From Clostridiales bacterium (lineage in GTDB: Bacteria > Bacillota > Clostridia > Saccharofermentanales > Saccharofermentanaceae), in contig JAFZVE010000073.1 in assembly GCA_017617995.1 (NCBI GenBank), forward strand, positions 59,644 through 123,643: a stretch of DNA of 64,000 bases. The letters run 5' to 3'. The notes beneath the pieces are model-generated. The model searched no databases, was not told the DNA's origin, and was given only the letters and a program-made list of their open reading frames with translations. The first letter of the stretch is position 1, and each line of letters starts with the position of its first letter. Below, in pieces: positions 25,079 through 34,058 of the stretch. Made by a program: the position numbers and the translations under genes.

Positions 25079-26617
25079 TCAGGCGAAGAATCCGATCTTC
25101 TTCTGCGCCATGGCTTCGACGTTTCCGATGTACTGGATCGGATCCTTGATGCACGAGCAGCGCTCCACGCGGACATCCCCGCCCTCCCCCGGAAAGACAC
25201 GCTTACTCATCCCACCCGCGCCGAAAGACAGGACATTTCGGCGGTCGCTCATCATGGCGACATTATAGATACAAGGTGTATCCTGCTTCTGGTAGCCGAC
25301 ATTCTCGTGTCCGCCCAGCGTGTCCTTCTGTTTATACAAGTAATAAGGAGAATACCCCGCGCGCATCAGTCCAGAGGATGCATAGGTCAGCATCGTCTCC
25401 ATCTTCCTGAGGTCTTCTTTTTCCTGAAGAAGGATCTCTTCACGCGTCAGGTCCGAGCGGCGTTTCTTCGACAGCGAATGTACGGTAACATTCTCGGGCG
25501 CAAGGTCCAGTATCCGGTCCAAAGACTCACAGAACTCCTCCGCGCTCTCTCCCGGAAGTCCTGCAATCAGGTCCGTATTGATTACTGAGAAGCCCATCTC
25601 CCGTGACATTTCAAAGGCACGGACGAAGTCGTCAGCCGTGTGACGTCTTCCGACACGCAGAAGTGTCGCATCGCAGAGCGTCTGCGGGTTGATGCAGATC
25701 CTCGTGATGCCTGCCGCGCGTAATACACGAAGTTTCTCTTCTGTGATCGTATCCGGCCTTCCGGCCTCCACGCAGATCTCCTTCACTGCGTCAAAAGCAC
25801 GGTTCCCCTTTATTCCATCCATGAGTTTTGAAAGGAGCGTAGCATCGAGTACCGTCGGTGTACCTCCGCCGATATAGAGTGTCTCGATCTTCTGCGCAAT
25901 ATTCGGCAGCACGAGCTCCATCTCTTTACGCATCGCGTCGACATACGAAGGAAGAAGCGATGTCTTCCTCGGTGCTTCCTGCGCGACAAAAGAACAGTAC
26001 GCGCATCTTGTCGGGCAGAACGGAATACCGATGTAGACATGAAGGCTGTCAGGTGCCGTCATATCGAGGACTCGATCCTCTTCATCACGGGTGATGAACG
26101 CCAGATGGGCTTTATCCGCTCTGACCCCGTAGATGTCCGTCATCTTCGATTCAGATACTAATTCTCGTGCGACCTGTGTCGGCCGGATCCCGGTAAGGGA
26201 TCCCCACGGGAAGGACTTTTTCAGAACAATAGACAAGACCTCATAGAGCTGTCGCTTGACTTCCCGGTTAAGAGGCAGGCAGAGCGCTTCCCGATTTATG
26301 CATACAGCATCGCTCTTCTCCTGTCCGCACGACTCGTCACCGCAGGCATTATGCTCGTTTTCTTCTTCACGTGGAAATGAGGACGTTTCCACGAAGGTCT
26401 CCACGATTTCGTCTGTCACACGGCTTCGGATCACGATCTCCGCCCCGTCCGGGAGTACGCGTCCCGCATCACAGACGACACGGCCGGAAAGCGTATCCGG
26501 AAGAGCATCAGCATGTTTTTCACGAGGGATCGCCCCGGTAAATAAGCGGAGAATATCGCTGACAGGATAGAAGAAATCATGTCCTTCGCATCGCACTTCT
26601 ATCCGGGATGTGTTCAT
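25079..26617 (-). CDS. hemZ: Coproporphyrinogen dehydrogenase HemZ-type radical SAM protein
   Basis: 512 aa from the ATG at 26617 (GGGAGG upstream; a GTG four codons earlier is also possible, with its own GGAG). The radical SAM cluster motif is IPFCPTRCAYCSF, with the GGGTPT motif after it and the HemN-like C-terminal region (KKRRSDLTREE, then GYSPYYLYKQ). The N-terminal 150 residues are the HemZ-type extension. HemZ proteins are oxygen-independent relatives of HemN that act in anaerobic tetrapyrrole metabolism; some relatives are heme chaperones or are not true CPO enzymes. Cytoplasmic. No other heme gene is in the window. Confidence 0.88.
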   Translation of the reverse strand: MNTSRIEVRCEGHDFFYPVSDILRLFTGAIPREKHADALPDTLSGRVVCDAGRVLPDGAEIVIRSRVTDEIVETFVETSSFPREEENEHNACGDESCGQEKSDAVCINREALCLPLNREVKRQLYEVLSIVLKKSFPWGSLTGIRPTQVARELVSESKMTDIYGVRADKAHLAFITRDEEDRVLDMTAPDSLHVYIGIPFCPTRCAYCSFVAQEAPRKTSLLPSYVDAMRKEMELVLPNIAQKIETLYIGGGTPTVLDATLLSKLMDGIKGNRAFDAVKEICVEAGRPDTITEEKLRVLRAAGITRICINPQTLCDATLLRVGRRHTADDFVRAFEMSREMGFSVINTDLIAGLPGESAEEFCESLDRILDLAPENVTVHSLSKKRRSDLTREEILLQEKEDLRKMETMLTYASSGLMRAGYSPYYLYKQKDTLGGHENVGYQKQDTPCIYNVAMMSDRRNVLSFGAGGMSKRVFPGEGGDVRVERCSCIKDPIQYIGNVEAMAQKKIGFFA

Positions 26618-26676
26618 CTCTCCTCCCACGAATTTTCTCCTTCTTCGTCTTTTCGTATGCTTTTACAACAGAAGTA

Positions 26677-27888
26677 TTATTTCCCCTTCACATGCGTAAA
26701 GTAGTAATCCGCCACATTGGACCTCGGCATGTTATAGCTCTGCACGCCCTCTTCCTGCTGATTGGCCTTAAGAAAAGTATCGTTTGCCGCCTCAGATGCA
26801 TCGGTGACGATCTTGGGCGGTTCGATTTTCTCCCAGTAAGCGAACCTTGCGTCTTCGTCACGGAAGTATCCCTCCACGATCGGATGCCGGACGATAAAAT
26901 CCTCGAAGCCCTGTGTATCGGTGTTATACGCATACATCAGTTCCACGAAGATCAGGTCGAGCGCCTCGCAGAAACCGGTATACCGGAGCTCCGGACAATC
27001 GCTGTTGATACAGATCAGCATCGCGGCCAGATTTGCGTCGTTCTCGACAGCAAACCCATGCATATGACTCATCTCATGCGGAACATTGAAGAGGATCTCG
27101 GACATTTCGACATCCACATTGATATTCGGCTCACCGAAGAACGGGAAATACATGCCGACGATATATGTGAAGGACCAGTAATGTGACAGAGCGACACGCT
27201 TAGGCCGTCCGGAGTTTCCTGTGATTGGAGCAAGATCGGCCGCCGACTCTTCATAGAGAGTCTCCATATCGGCAAGCAGAGCCTCGACACCACCCGGATA
27301 GGAGATCACTCCGCGCTCATCTTCACAGGACTCGAGCCTCGCTACATTGAGTCCGTCGACTACCCAGATGTACACTTCCTGCAGCTCCTCGACCGTATAG
27401 TTTCTTCTTCCGAAACCGAGGCTGGACTCGAGCGTTCGGCGCGTGTAGTTAAAACCGTGAAGGAACATAAAGAGGGCATAGATCACGAAGAGCATCCACG
27501 CCACGAAACGTCCGACGCGGTAGAAGAACTTCTTTCCCCTCCTTTCTTTCACGGCTTTTCGTATACGAAGAATCAATAGTGCCAGAAGAATCGGTGAAGA
27601 CAGCACCAGTGTCACTACGAAGATCTCCGTCAGGGAGATCGGAACAAGCGAAGAGATCTTGACCGGAAGGAACGACAGGACCGGGAAGATCCTGGTTGCG
27701 TATGTTTCCCCGTAGTCACGGCAATACATCAGAAACTTCTGCAGGAGCACCAGGGACACGATGAGCACAAGAGGAAGAACATAGGCGATCCCCCACTTTC
27801 GGATCCAAGAAAGGACCTTTCCGGAGTCTTCACTTCGGATCTCCGGTTCCTTCGCTGCTTTTGTGTTTCTTCGGAATATCGATCTCAC
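26677..27888 (-). CDS. DUF3810 membrane protein with HExxH motif
   Basis: 403 aa, GTG start at 27888 that overlaps the stop of the upstream DUF1624 gene (GTGA). Three membrane spans (about 30-50, 68-107, 125-147), then a large domain. HEMSHMHGFA at about 270 is a zinc-metalloprotease-type HExxH, followed by E-N-D-A-N; both are typical for DUF3810. Membrane-bound protease activity is inferred from the motif; no substrate is known. Close coupling with DUF1624 suggests work on cell-envelope components. Confidence 0.88.
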   Translation of the reverse strand: MRSIFRRNTKAAKEPEIRSEDSGKVLSWIRKWGIAYVLPLVLIVSLVLLQKFLMYCRDYGETYATRIFPVLSFLPVKISSLVPISLTEIFVVTLVLSSPILLALLILRIRKAVKERRGKKFFYRVGRFVAWMLFVIYALFMFLHGFNYTRRTLESSLGFGRRNYTVEELQEVYIWVVDGLNVARLESCEDERGVISYPGGVEALLADMETLYEESAADLAPITGNSGRPKRVALSHYWSFTYIVGMYFPFFGEPNINVDVEMSEILFNVPHEMSHMHGFAVENDANLAAMLICINSDCPELRYTGFCEALDLIFVELMYAYNTDTQGFEDFIVRHPIVEGYFRDEDARFAYWEKIEPPKIVTDASEAANDTFLKANQQEEGVQSYNMPRSNVADYYFTHVKGK

Positions 27889-28676
27889 GGGAGCACCCCG
27901 ATTGCGTCAAGCGCATAGAGGATCCCCAGCACGATCGGCTGGTGGAGCAGATACACCAGAAGAGAGTTTCTACCGATCCACTCAAGAGGCCGGCTGACTG
28001 TAAGGACCGCCTTCGGTGCATCGGGGAAGAACGTCTCCTTCTCCTGATAGACATGCCGTCCGATCAGCACGCCGAGGAAGAACACCCCGACCCACGGGAT
28101 GATTCCAAGCTCGTCACCCATCGTCATGACGGAGTCAGGATGCGGTGTGATGCCTAAGATAAAGATCCACTTATTGTGAATCGTACCTTCGTAGAAAGGA
28201 ATGGCGTGAAGCAGCCACATGAAGAAAGCCACGATCAGAAGGAGCACCATATCGCCTCCCCGGCTCTTCCTCCCGCCGGTCTTCTTCCTCTCGAAGTGAT
28301 CGAAAATCGCGAACAGGAATGTCGCGAGGGCAAGAAGGTGGAGGACATTAAAATAGATGGCGCAGCCCAGATCGAAGAAATGATCGGCGGCCACCGTTAC
28401 GACGGAGAAAGCGATCGCCACGAGCGCGAGCTTACCGGCTCGTCGGAAATTGTTTCTCGAGAACTGGCAGCAGATTCCTGAGACTCCGACGAAGATGAAG
28501 ATAAAGAACGGATGAACGAAGGCCCAGAACCAGTTACATTCTGCCCCGATAAAGGCAAAAACATCGTACCTGAAGAGGAACCGCAGATCGTAAGCGAAGT
28601 GATGCAGGATCATCATGAAGATCGCAAACCCACGCAGCAGATCCAGTTCAAATGCACGTTTTTTCTCCTGACTCAT
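27885..28676 (-). CDS. DUF1624 membrane acetyltransferase-like protein
   Basis: 263 aa from the ATG at 28676; the GAGGAG site lies in the end of coaW. Seven to eight membrane spans. The start (FELDLLRGFAIFMMILHHFAYD) and the end (SLLVYLLHQPIVLGILY) are those of the heparan-alpha-glucosaminide acetyltransferase-like/DUF1624 family, in which an acetyl group crosses the membrane to an amino sugar. The conserved early His (ILHHF) is present. Substrate unknown. Overlaps the DUF3810 gene by 4 bp. Confidence 0.9.
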   Translation of the reverse strand: MSQEKKRAFELDLLRGFAIFMMILHHFAYDLRFLFRYDVFAFIGAECNWFWAFVHPFFIFIFVGVSGICCQFSRNNFRRAGKLALVAIAFSVVTVAADHFFDLGCAIYFNVLHLLALATFLFAIFDHFERKKTGGRKSRGGDMVLLLIVAFFMWLLHAIPFYEGTIHNKWIFILGITPHPDSVMTMGDELGIIPWVGVFFLGVLIGRHVYQEKETFFPDAPKAVLTVSRPLEWIGRNSLLVYLLHQPIVLGILYALDAIGVLP

Positions 28677-28683
28677 GAGGGAA

Positions 28684-29502
28684 TCACTCCTCGGTCGCAA
28701 TCGCCGCACCGATTGCAGTCGCAAACTCCGACATCTGCGGCACGATGAAGTTGATGTTATACAGCTCCGAGAAATTCTTATAGATAGCATTACACATCGG
28801 CGCCTTGGTCGCCTGACCGGTAAAGACGACATCCTTAAGGCCGGCATTTCTCGCGGCAAGGACCGCCATCGTTCCGATCGACTGGAATACCACGTTAAAA
28901 AGGCCGTACGCCACATCCGACTTACTGGCATCTTCCTGCATCTTACCGAAGTTCGAAGCCGTCGTATCCATGGTAAGTCCGGGGATCACAGCGTGCGAGA
29001 TGTCGCCGATCGTCAGGTCGACGTGATTGAGATTTCCGTCTCTGGCCAGATCCGCAATAAGATCAAAATCACGCATATTAAGTGCGCAGTTCGCCAATCC
29101 CACGAGGGTTCCGCCGCCCACACCGGAGCCGATGATATGCCGTACGTCCGTCTTCGTAGCCTCGACAAACGCCGTACCGGTACCCATGCTGACTACTACC
29201 GCATGTTCAAGACCTGACAGGAAAAGACCGCCCTGACCGGTCGCGAAGAATTCCTGGATCCGAGTCGTAGGGATCCCGAGGAGATTCCCGTTCGGGAACG
29301 ATGCGCCCACGCCCGTGATCTTCAGTCTCTCGATATCCGAGATCTTCAGGTCATAGGAATCCATCAGTTTTCCCAGCGCGCCAAATGCCGATGTCACCGG
29401 GTCGTCTGCCTTGACGATCTTGTTTCCGATGACCTGATCTTTATCCATTCCGACGACTTTCGTGGTGCTTCCGCCCACATCGAGTCCTACTATAATTCCC
29501 AT
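28684..29502 (-). CDS. coaW: Type II pantothenate kinase
   Basis: 272 aa, ATG at 29502 with AAAGGAG. ASKHA-fold kinase: the first phosphate loop is GLDVGGSTTK, then VSMGTGTAF, IGSGVGGGT and VFTGQATKAP. This is the CoaW class, otherwise known from staphylococci, Bacillus and clostridia. It phosphorylates pantothenate with ATP, the first step of coenzyme A synthesis, and is cytoplasmic. It sits between the phosphatidyltransferase and DUF1624 genes in a same-strand run. Confidence 0.93.
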   Translation of the reverse strand: MGIIVGLDVGGSTTKVVGMDKDQVIGNKIVKADDPVTSAFGALGKLMDSYDLKISDIERLKITGVGASFPNGNLLGIPTTRIQEFFATGQGGLFLSGLEHAVVVSMGTGTAFVEATKTDVRHIIGSGVGGGTLVGLANCALNMRDFDLIADLARDGNLNHVDLTIGDISHAVIPGLTMDTTASNFGKMQEDASKSDVAYGLFNVVFQSIGTMAVLAARNAGLKDVVFTGQATKAPMCNAIYKNFSELYNINFIVPQMSEFATAIGAAIATEE

Positions 29503-29583
29503 ATATCTATACTCCTTTTTCCATCCTGAAGGACCACGCTTATGATCCGTTTCTCTTTTTCTGCGAAATCACTCTGCTTAAGT

Positions 29584-30291
29584 TTATCTGCCGTACTGAA
29601 GATAAAGAAGTACGGCGATGCCGACAATGGCAACGATGGTAAAGATGTAGTATGCGATTCCCTTCGGCTTTTTGATCTTGATCTTCGAGACGAACAGTAA
29701 TGCCGTCAGGAACATGATTCCACCGTACATGACCGTCGTCGAGAAACGCGTGATGAAGCGGGAGATCAGCCACAGCGACGGGAAGATAATCGCGGCGGAA
29801 GTAACCGGGAGTCCTGTATAACTCTTCATTGGTTCATCCGGATTGCTGTGCGCACAGAGAACGTTGAAGTACCCGAGACGGATGACGCCACAGAGCACAT
29901 AGAGTACGGCGATCGCTATACTGATCGGTCCCTGATGTCCCATCTCCAGCGAGATCAGGACCGGAAGGACAACAAATGCCACCGTATCCGAGAGCGAATC
30001 AATCTGCACCCCGAAGTCCTTCTCTTTCTGCGTGCGATTCGGACAAGCCCGCGCGATCTTACCATCGAACATGTCGCAGACACCTGATACGATGAGACAG
30101 ACGACAGACCAGGTCAGATTCGTGACATATGCGAAACATATACCAACTACGGCAAAGGCAAGTCCAATATAGGTAAGCACGACTGACCGGCCGTAATAGC
30201 CGATACAGCATCTCTCCAAACCCTTGTTACCACTACTCTTTTCTGTCACAGTCCCTCTTCCTTTACCTCTGTTCTCGTGTTCATCTTCCAT
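29584..30291 (-). CDS. pssA: CDP-diacylglycerol-serine O-phosphatidyltransferase
   Basis: 235 aa, six membrane spans. The CDP-alcohol phosphatidyltransferase motif is present as DG-KI-AR..G-VQI-D-SLS-D, with 12 residues between AR and G, as in Gram-positive PssA. It would transfer serine to CDP-diacylglycerol to give phosphatidylserine in the membrane. A different alcohol acceptor cannot be excluded. An N-terminal hydrophilic stretch of about 30 residues is unusual. The ATG overlaps the last base of the upstream gene. Confidence 0.85.
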   Translation of the reverse strand: MEDEHENRGKGRGTVTEKSSGNKGLERCCIGYYGRSVVLTYIGLAFAVVGICFAYVTNLTWSVVCLIVSGVCDMFDGKIARACPNRTQKEKDFGVQIDSLSDTVAFVVLPVLISLEMGHQGPISIAIAVLYVLCGVIRLGYFNVLCAHSNPDEPMKSYTGLPVTSAAIIFPSLWLISRFITRFSTTVMYGGIMFLTALLFVSKIKIKKPKGIAYYIFTIVAIVGIAVLLYLQYGR

Positions 30292-31334
30292 TATCTCGTC
30301 GAGATGTCCCTCGCATAGTGATCACTGAGACGATAGATCGTCTGCGGACCACTGTCATACTCGATCACTTCTTTGCTGATTGAAAGGCGGTAGAGATCAC
30401 CCTCTGTCGTCAGCACATCCACATATGTCTCGTTATCCGTTCTGACCCAGTAGAAAGTCGAACCGGACACAATCGTAACCGGATCTCCGGAAAGATTGTA
30501 GCACTCGATATCGAAATTCGGATTATAAAGATAGGAAGATCTCTCCACGTTGGTATTCGTAAAGTAGTAATTCGTCTTCCCGACCAGGAAATCCGTATCG
30601 TCTGTGATCATGTATGTGCGGTAGAGCTTGTGTCGACCATATACGTAGTCATAGAAACCAAACTGGATCAGTCCCGAGTTGGAGACACCGGTGATTTTTC
30701 CGTGTACCATCGATGCATGGATCGCCGAACCATCGAAGCGAACCAGAAGTGTCTGGGTCTCTTCCCAATTATCTCTCGGCATCTCTACGGCCACTTCGGT
30801 ATAGGGATCACTGCTGTCGATATCGATTGAAAAAGCACGAAGTTCTCCCTTACAGGCCTTGGCCGAGTACTCACTTTTATACGAGAACTCATTTCCGGGA
30901 ACGACATAATCCATGATGTTTCCGTCCTTATTGACCAGCACATAGAAAGATTCGCTGTGATCGTCAAGCGAGACACTGATGGTCTCGATCTTTCCGTCAC
31001 CGTCGAAGTCCATATCCATTTCCGCACGCCAGGCCGTGTAGTATTTCCCATCTTCCGTCTTCTCCGATTCCACACGAAGGCCGAGAAGCGATGGCATATC
31101 GGTATACATCGCCATGGCGTCCCGATCCAGCTCGGCAGTCTTCGGAATGATCGCATCCGTTGCCTGCGGCTCGGTCAGCACGGACGCAGAGGTACCCGGC
31201 GCACTGATTTCCGGTGCATTCTTCGACTGAAAAGGATTCGCGAATACCAGGATCAGAACAACGACGACCACAACAAAAATATTGATTCCCAAAAAAATGA
31301 GATATTTTTTGTTTTGGAAAAACTCCTGGTTCAT
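30291..31334 (-). CDS. Membrane-anchored extracytoplasmic protein, function unknown
   Basis: 347 aa. One N-terminal span (10-32), then a Pro/Thr/Ala linker and an all-beta ectodomain of about 270 residues. A calcium-type loop MDFDGDGKIE (about 118-127) recalls FG-GAP/VCBS or dockerin-like loops. The rest resembles none of the families I can name. It follows serS by 15 bp and overlaps pssA by one base, so it is co-transcribed with both, but its role with them is unclear. Confidence 0.75.
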   Translation of the reverse strand: MNQEFFQNKKYLIFLGINIFVVVVVVLILVFANPFQSKNAPEISAPGTSASVLTEPQATDAIIPKTAELDRDAMAMYTDMPSLLGLRVESEKTEDGKYYTAWRAEMDMDFDGDGKIETISVSLDDHSESFYVLVNKDGNIMDYVVPGNEFSYKSEYSAKACKGELRAFSIDIDSSDPYTEVAVEMPRDNWEETQTLLVRFDGSAIHASMVHGKITGVSNSGLIQFGFYDYVYGRHKLYRTYMITDDTDFLVGKTNYYFTNTNVERSSYLYNPNFDIECYNLSGDPVTIVSGSTFYWVRTDNETYVDVLTTEGDLYRLSISKEVIEYDSGPQTIYRLSDHYARDISTR

Positions 31335-31349
31335 GCGCGGTTTTTCACC

Positions 31350-32639
31350 TTACTTCTTCGGGAGAAGCTTCTCCTTTCCGCCCATATACATACGGAGCGG
31401 CTCCGGTACATTTACGGATCCGTCAGCATTGAGATTATTCTCCAGGAATGCGATCAGCATACGCGGCGGAGCAACTACGGTATTGTTCAGAGTATGGGCC
31501 AGGTAATTACCCTTCTCCTTGTTGCGGATACGGATTCCGAGACGACGGGCCTGCGCATCACCGAGGTTACTGCAGGAACCGACCTCGAAGTACTTCTTCT
31601 GACGCGGAGACCAGGCCTCGACGTCACAGGACTTGACCTTCAGGTCAGCAAGGTCACCGCTGCAGCACTCGAGTGTTCTTACCGGAATATCCAGTGAGCG
31701 GAAGAAATCTACGGAATTCTTCCAGAGCTTATTGTACCAGTCCATGCTTTCTTCGGGCTTACAGACGACGATCATCTCCTGCTTCTCGAACTGATGGATA
31801 CGGTATACGCCTCTCTCCTCGATGCCGTGCGCACCGACTTCCTTACGGAAGCACGGAGAGTAAGAGGTGAGGGTCTGCGGAAGATCCGCCTCATCGATGA
31901 TGGAATCGATGAACTTACCGATCATGGAGTGCTCGGATGTGCCGATGAGGTAGAGGTCCTCACCCTCGATCTTATACATCATGTTCTCCATCTCGGCAAA
32001 ACTCATCACACCGTCAACTACAGCCGAACGGATCATGAACGGCGGTACGTAGTAGGTAAACCCACGGTCGATCATGAAGTCTCTCGCGTAGGAAAGGATC
32101 GCGGAGTGCAGTCTCGCGATATCGCCACGGAGATAATAGAACCCGTTACCGGATGTCTTTCTCGCGGCATCAAGATCGATACCGTCGAATCTCTCCATGA
32201 TATCTACGTGATACGGAATCTCGAAGTCCGGAACTACCGGCTCGCCGAAGCGCTCATTCTCGACATTCTCGCTGTCGTCCTTACCGATCGGTACGGAATC
32301 GTCGATGATGTTCGGGATCACGAGCATGATCTTTCTCACCTTTTCAGTGAGCTCCTGCTCCTTCACATCCAGAGCAGCCATCTCGTCCGCCATCGCCGCG
32401 ACCTGCTTCTTCGCTTCCTCGGCCTCGTCCTTCTTGCCCTGACCCATCAGCGCACCGATCTGCTTACTGATGGTATTTCTCTGGGAACGGAGATACTCTA
32501 CGCGGGTCTTCGCCTCGCGGAGTTCCTTATCGTATGCGATGACCTCATCCACCAGCGGGAGCTTGTCATCCTGAAACTTCTTCTTAATATTTTCCTTAAC
32601 GATGTCCGGATTGGCACGGACAAATTTGATATCCAGCAT
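31350..32639 (-). CDS. serS: Seryl-tRNA synthetase
   Basis: 429 aa, the usual length. N-terminal tRNA-binding coiled coil (about 25-105), then the class II core. Motif 2 is seen in SPCFRKEVGAHG..GVYRIHQFEKQE and motif 3 in the end region (NNTVVAPPRMLIAFLENN). It charges tRNA-Ser with serine. There is no T-box leader: only 45 bp separate it from the upstream regulator gene. SD GGAGG. Confidence 0.97.
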   Translation of the reverse strand: MLDIKFVRANPDIVKENIKKKFQDDKLPLVDEVIAYDKELREAKTRVEYLRSQRNTISKQIGALMGQGKKDEAEEAKKQVAAMADEMAALDVKEQELTEKVRKIMLVIPNIIDDSVPIGKDDSENVENERFGEPVVPDFEIPYHVDIMERFDGIDLDAARKTSGNGFYYLRGDIARLHSAILSYARDFMIDRGFTYYVPPFMIRSAVVDGVMSFAEMENMMYKIEGEDLYLIGTSEHSMIGKFIDSIIDEADLPQTLTSYSPCFRKEVGAHGIEERGVYRIHQFEKQEMIVVCKPEESMDWYNKLWKNSVDFFRSLDIPVRTLECCSGDLADLKVKSCDVEAWSPRQKKYFEVGSCSNLGDAQARRLGIRIRNKEKGNYLAHTLNNTVVAPPRMLIAFLENNLNADGSVNVPEPLRMYMGGKEKLLPKK

Positions 32640-32684
32640 CTTTCTGCCTCCATATAAACGATTAACTGTATAAGTTTACCACAA

Positions 32685-34055
32685 TCAGGCGCGTTCCACC
32701 ATATCCATCATGGTCAGGTCGAGCTTAAGTACGACTTCCGGATTGGTGTTGATGGCATCGAAACGTCTCTGCAGACGGTCACGTGCGATATTCGCTCCCA
32801 CCTCGGCCTTCGCCGACGGCAGCATGATGATATACTGCGATCCGCTGAACTTCGTGAAGACATCGCCCTTACGGAGCGTATCCTGAATTGCCGTGAAGAG
32901 TACATCCATAGCCGGCTCGAGGAGCTTCGGATCAAGGACATTTCCTTCCGGATCCAGGAGCGTGGCGAGCATCACGCAGAAGGTCTGTTCGGATCTTGCG
33001 AGCATACGCTCGATGAAACGGAAAATCGCAAGAAACGGCTCATAGTCCTGCCAGAAAGCACCTCGGATGGTTCCCGGCTCTTTCAGCTGCTGCATCAGTG
33101 TACGGATATTCATCTCGATCGCATCGGGACGGTCGAGTTTCGCCTGCTTCGACGGAAGTGTTGAAGTGTAGAATCGGAAGCTGTTTCTTCCCTCTTTTTT
33201 AACGACATAGAGTGCGCGGTCGGCCTTATCGTAGAGTGTATCCATGTTATTGCCGTCCTGCGGAGCCAGCGCAACACCGATTGACAGCGTCGCGATACCA
33301 TTCGTCACTTCGCGCAGTTCGTCATTCACAGCAGTCTGAAAAGCCTGGATCCGGGCACAGAGCACATCGTGTTCCGGAGGATTTTCCATGAAGATGACGA
33401 ATTCATCTCCGCCCAGTCTTCCGACGATCTCATCGGGAAAAGCATCGATCATCATGTGGGAGAGGCGGTTGAGGACCTGGTCTCCGACAATATGTCCGAG
33501 CTTATCGTTAACACTCTTAAAGTGGTCGACGTCGACGATCATGTAGGCTGCCTGTGTTCCCTTAGCCAGGCTCACTTCGATCTTCTGGGTCAGATACGAG
33601 CGGTTCCAAAGTCCCGTCATCGGGTCCTTGGAGGCGATGCTCTCGAACCTCTTGGCACGCTTCTCGGCAAGTCTACGGAATTCCTCAAGTTCGAGTGTAC
33701 GGGCTACGCGGCTACGCATGACTTCCGGGACAAACGGCTTACCGATAAAGTCAGCCGCACCGAGTTTGAGGCATTCGACCTCTGTCTCCGGGTCTGTCTT
33801 CGCCGTAAGGAAGATAACCGGGATCTCGTGGAAATCATGTATGGCACGGATCTGTCGGAGTGTCTCCAGGCCGTCCATCTCCGGCATATTGATATCCAGA
33901 AGGATCAGATCCGGCACACGTTTCTCCAGAAAACGTAGTGCCATCTGTCCGGAGGTAACCAGACTCACCTGATAGAACTCATCGAGTGCCTGCTTGGCCA
34001 GCATCAGATTCGCTTTGCTGTCATCTACTACAAGAATTGTCTTTACCTTATCCAC
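32685..34055 (-). CDS. Response regulator with GGDEF domain and a second degenerate GGDEF-like domain
   Basis: 456 aa, GTG start at 34055 just after the kinase stop (GGAG eight bases before). Receiver domain 1-125 has phospho-acceptor Asp54 (LLDINMPEMDG), Thr84 and Lys106. GGDEF domain about 140-300 is intact (DVDHFKSVND, then GGDEF at 215-219, no obvious I-site RxxD just before). Residues 335-456 look like another nucleotide-cyclase fold with the motif lost (FSGSQYIIMLP). It is probably a phosphorylation-controlled diguanylate cyclase making c-di-GMP, with the preceding hybrid kinase as partner. Confidence 0.92.
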   Translation of the reverse strand: MDKVKTILVVDDSKANLMLAKQALDEFYQVSLVTSGQMALRFLEKRVPDLILLDINMPEMDGLETLRQIRAIHDFHEIPVIFLTAKTDPETEVECLKLGAADFIGKPFVPEVMRSRVARTLELEEFRRLAEKRAKRFESIASKDPMTGLWNRSYLTQKIEVSLAKGTQAAYMIVDVDHFKSVNDKLGHIVGDQVLNRLSHMMIDAFPDEIVGRLGGDEFVIFMENPPEHDVLCARIQAFQTAVNDELREVTNGIATLSIGVALAPQDGNNMDTLYDKADRALYVVKKEGRNSFRFYTSTLPSKQAKLDRPDAIEMNIRTLMQQLKEPGTIRGAFWQDYEPFLAIFRFIERMLARSEQTFCVMLATLLDPEGNVLDPKLLEPAMDVLFTAIQDTLRKGDVFTKFSGSQYIIMLPSAKAEVGANIARDRLQRRFDAINTNPEVVLKLDLTMMDMVERA

Positions 34056-34058
34056 GAA

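Noticed and set aside
25040..25095. Terminator after hemZ
   Set aside because: T-runs are present but the stems are only 4-5 bp and not next to them.
28677..28931. 85-residue N-terminal extension of the DUF1624 protein
   Set aside because: It is antisense-like Arg/Ser-rich sequence in the coaW frame region; the true start at 28676 has GAGGAG.
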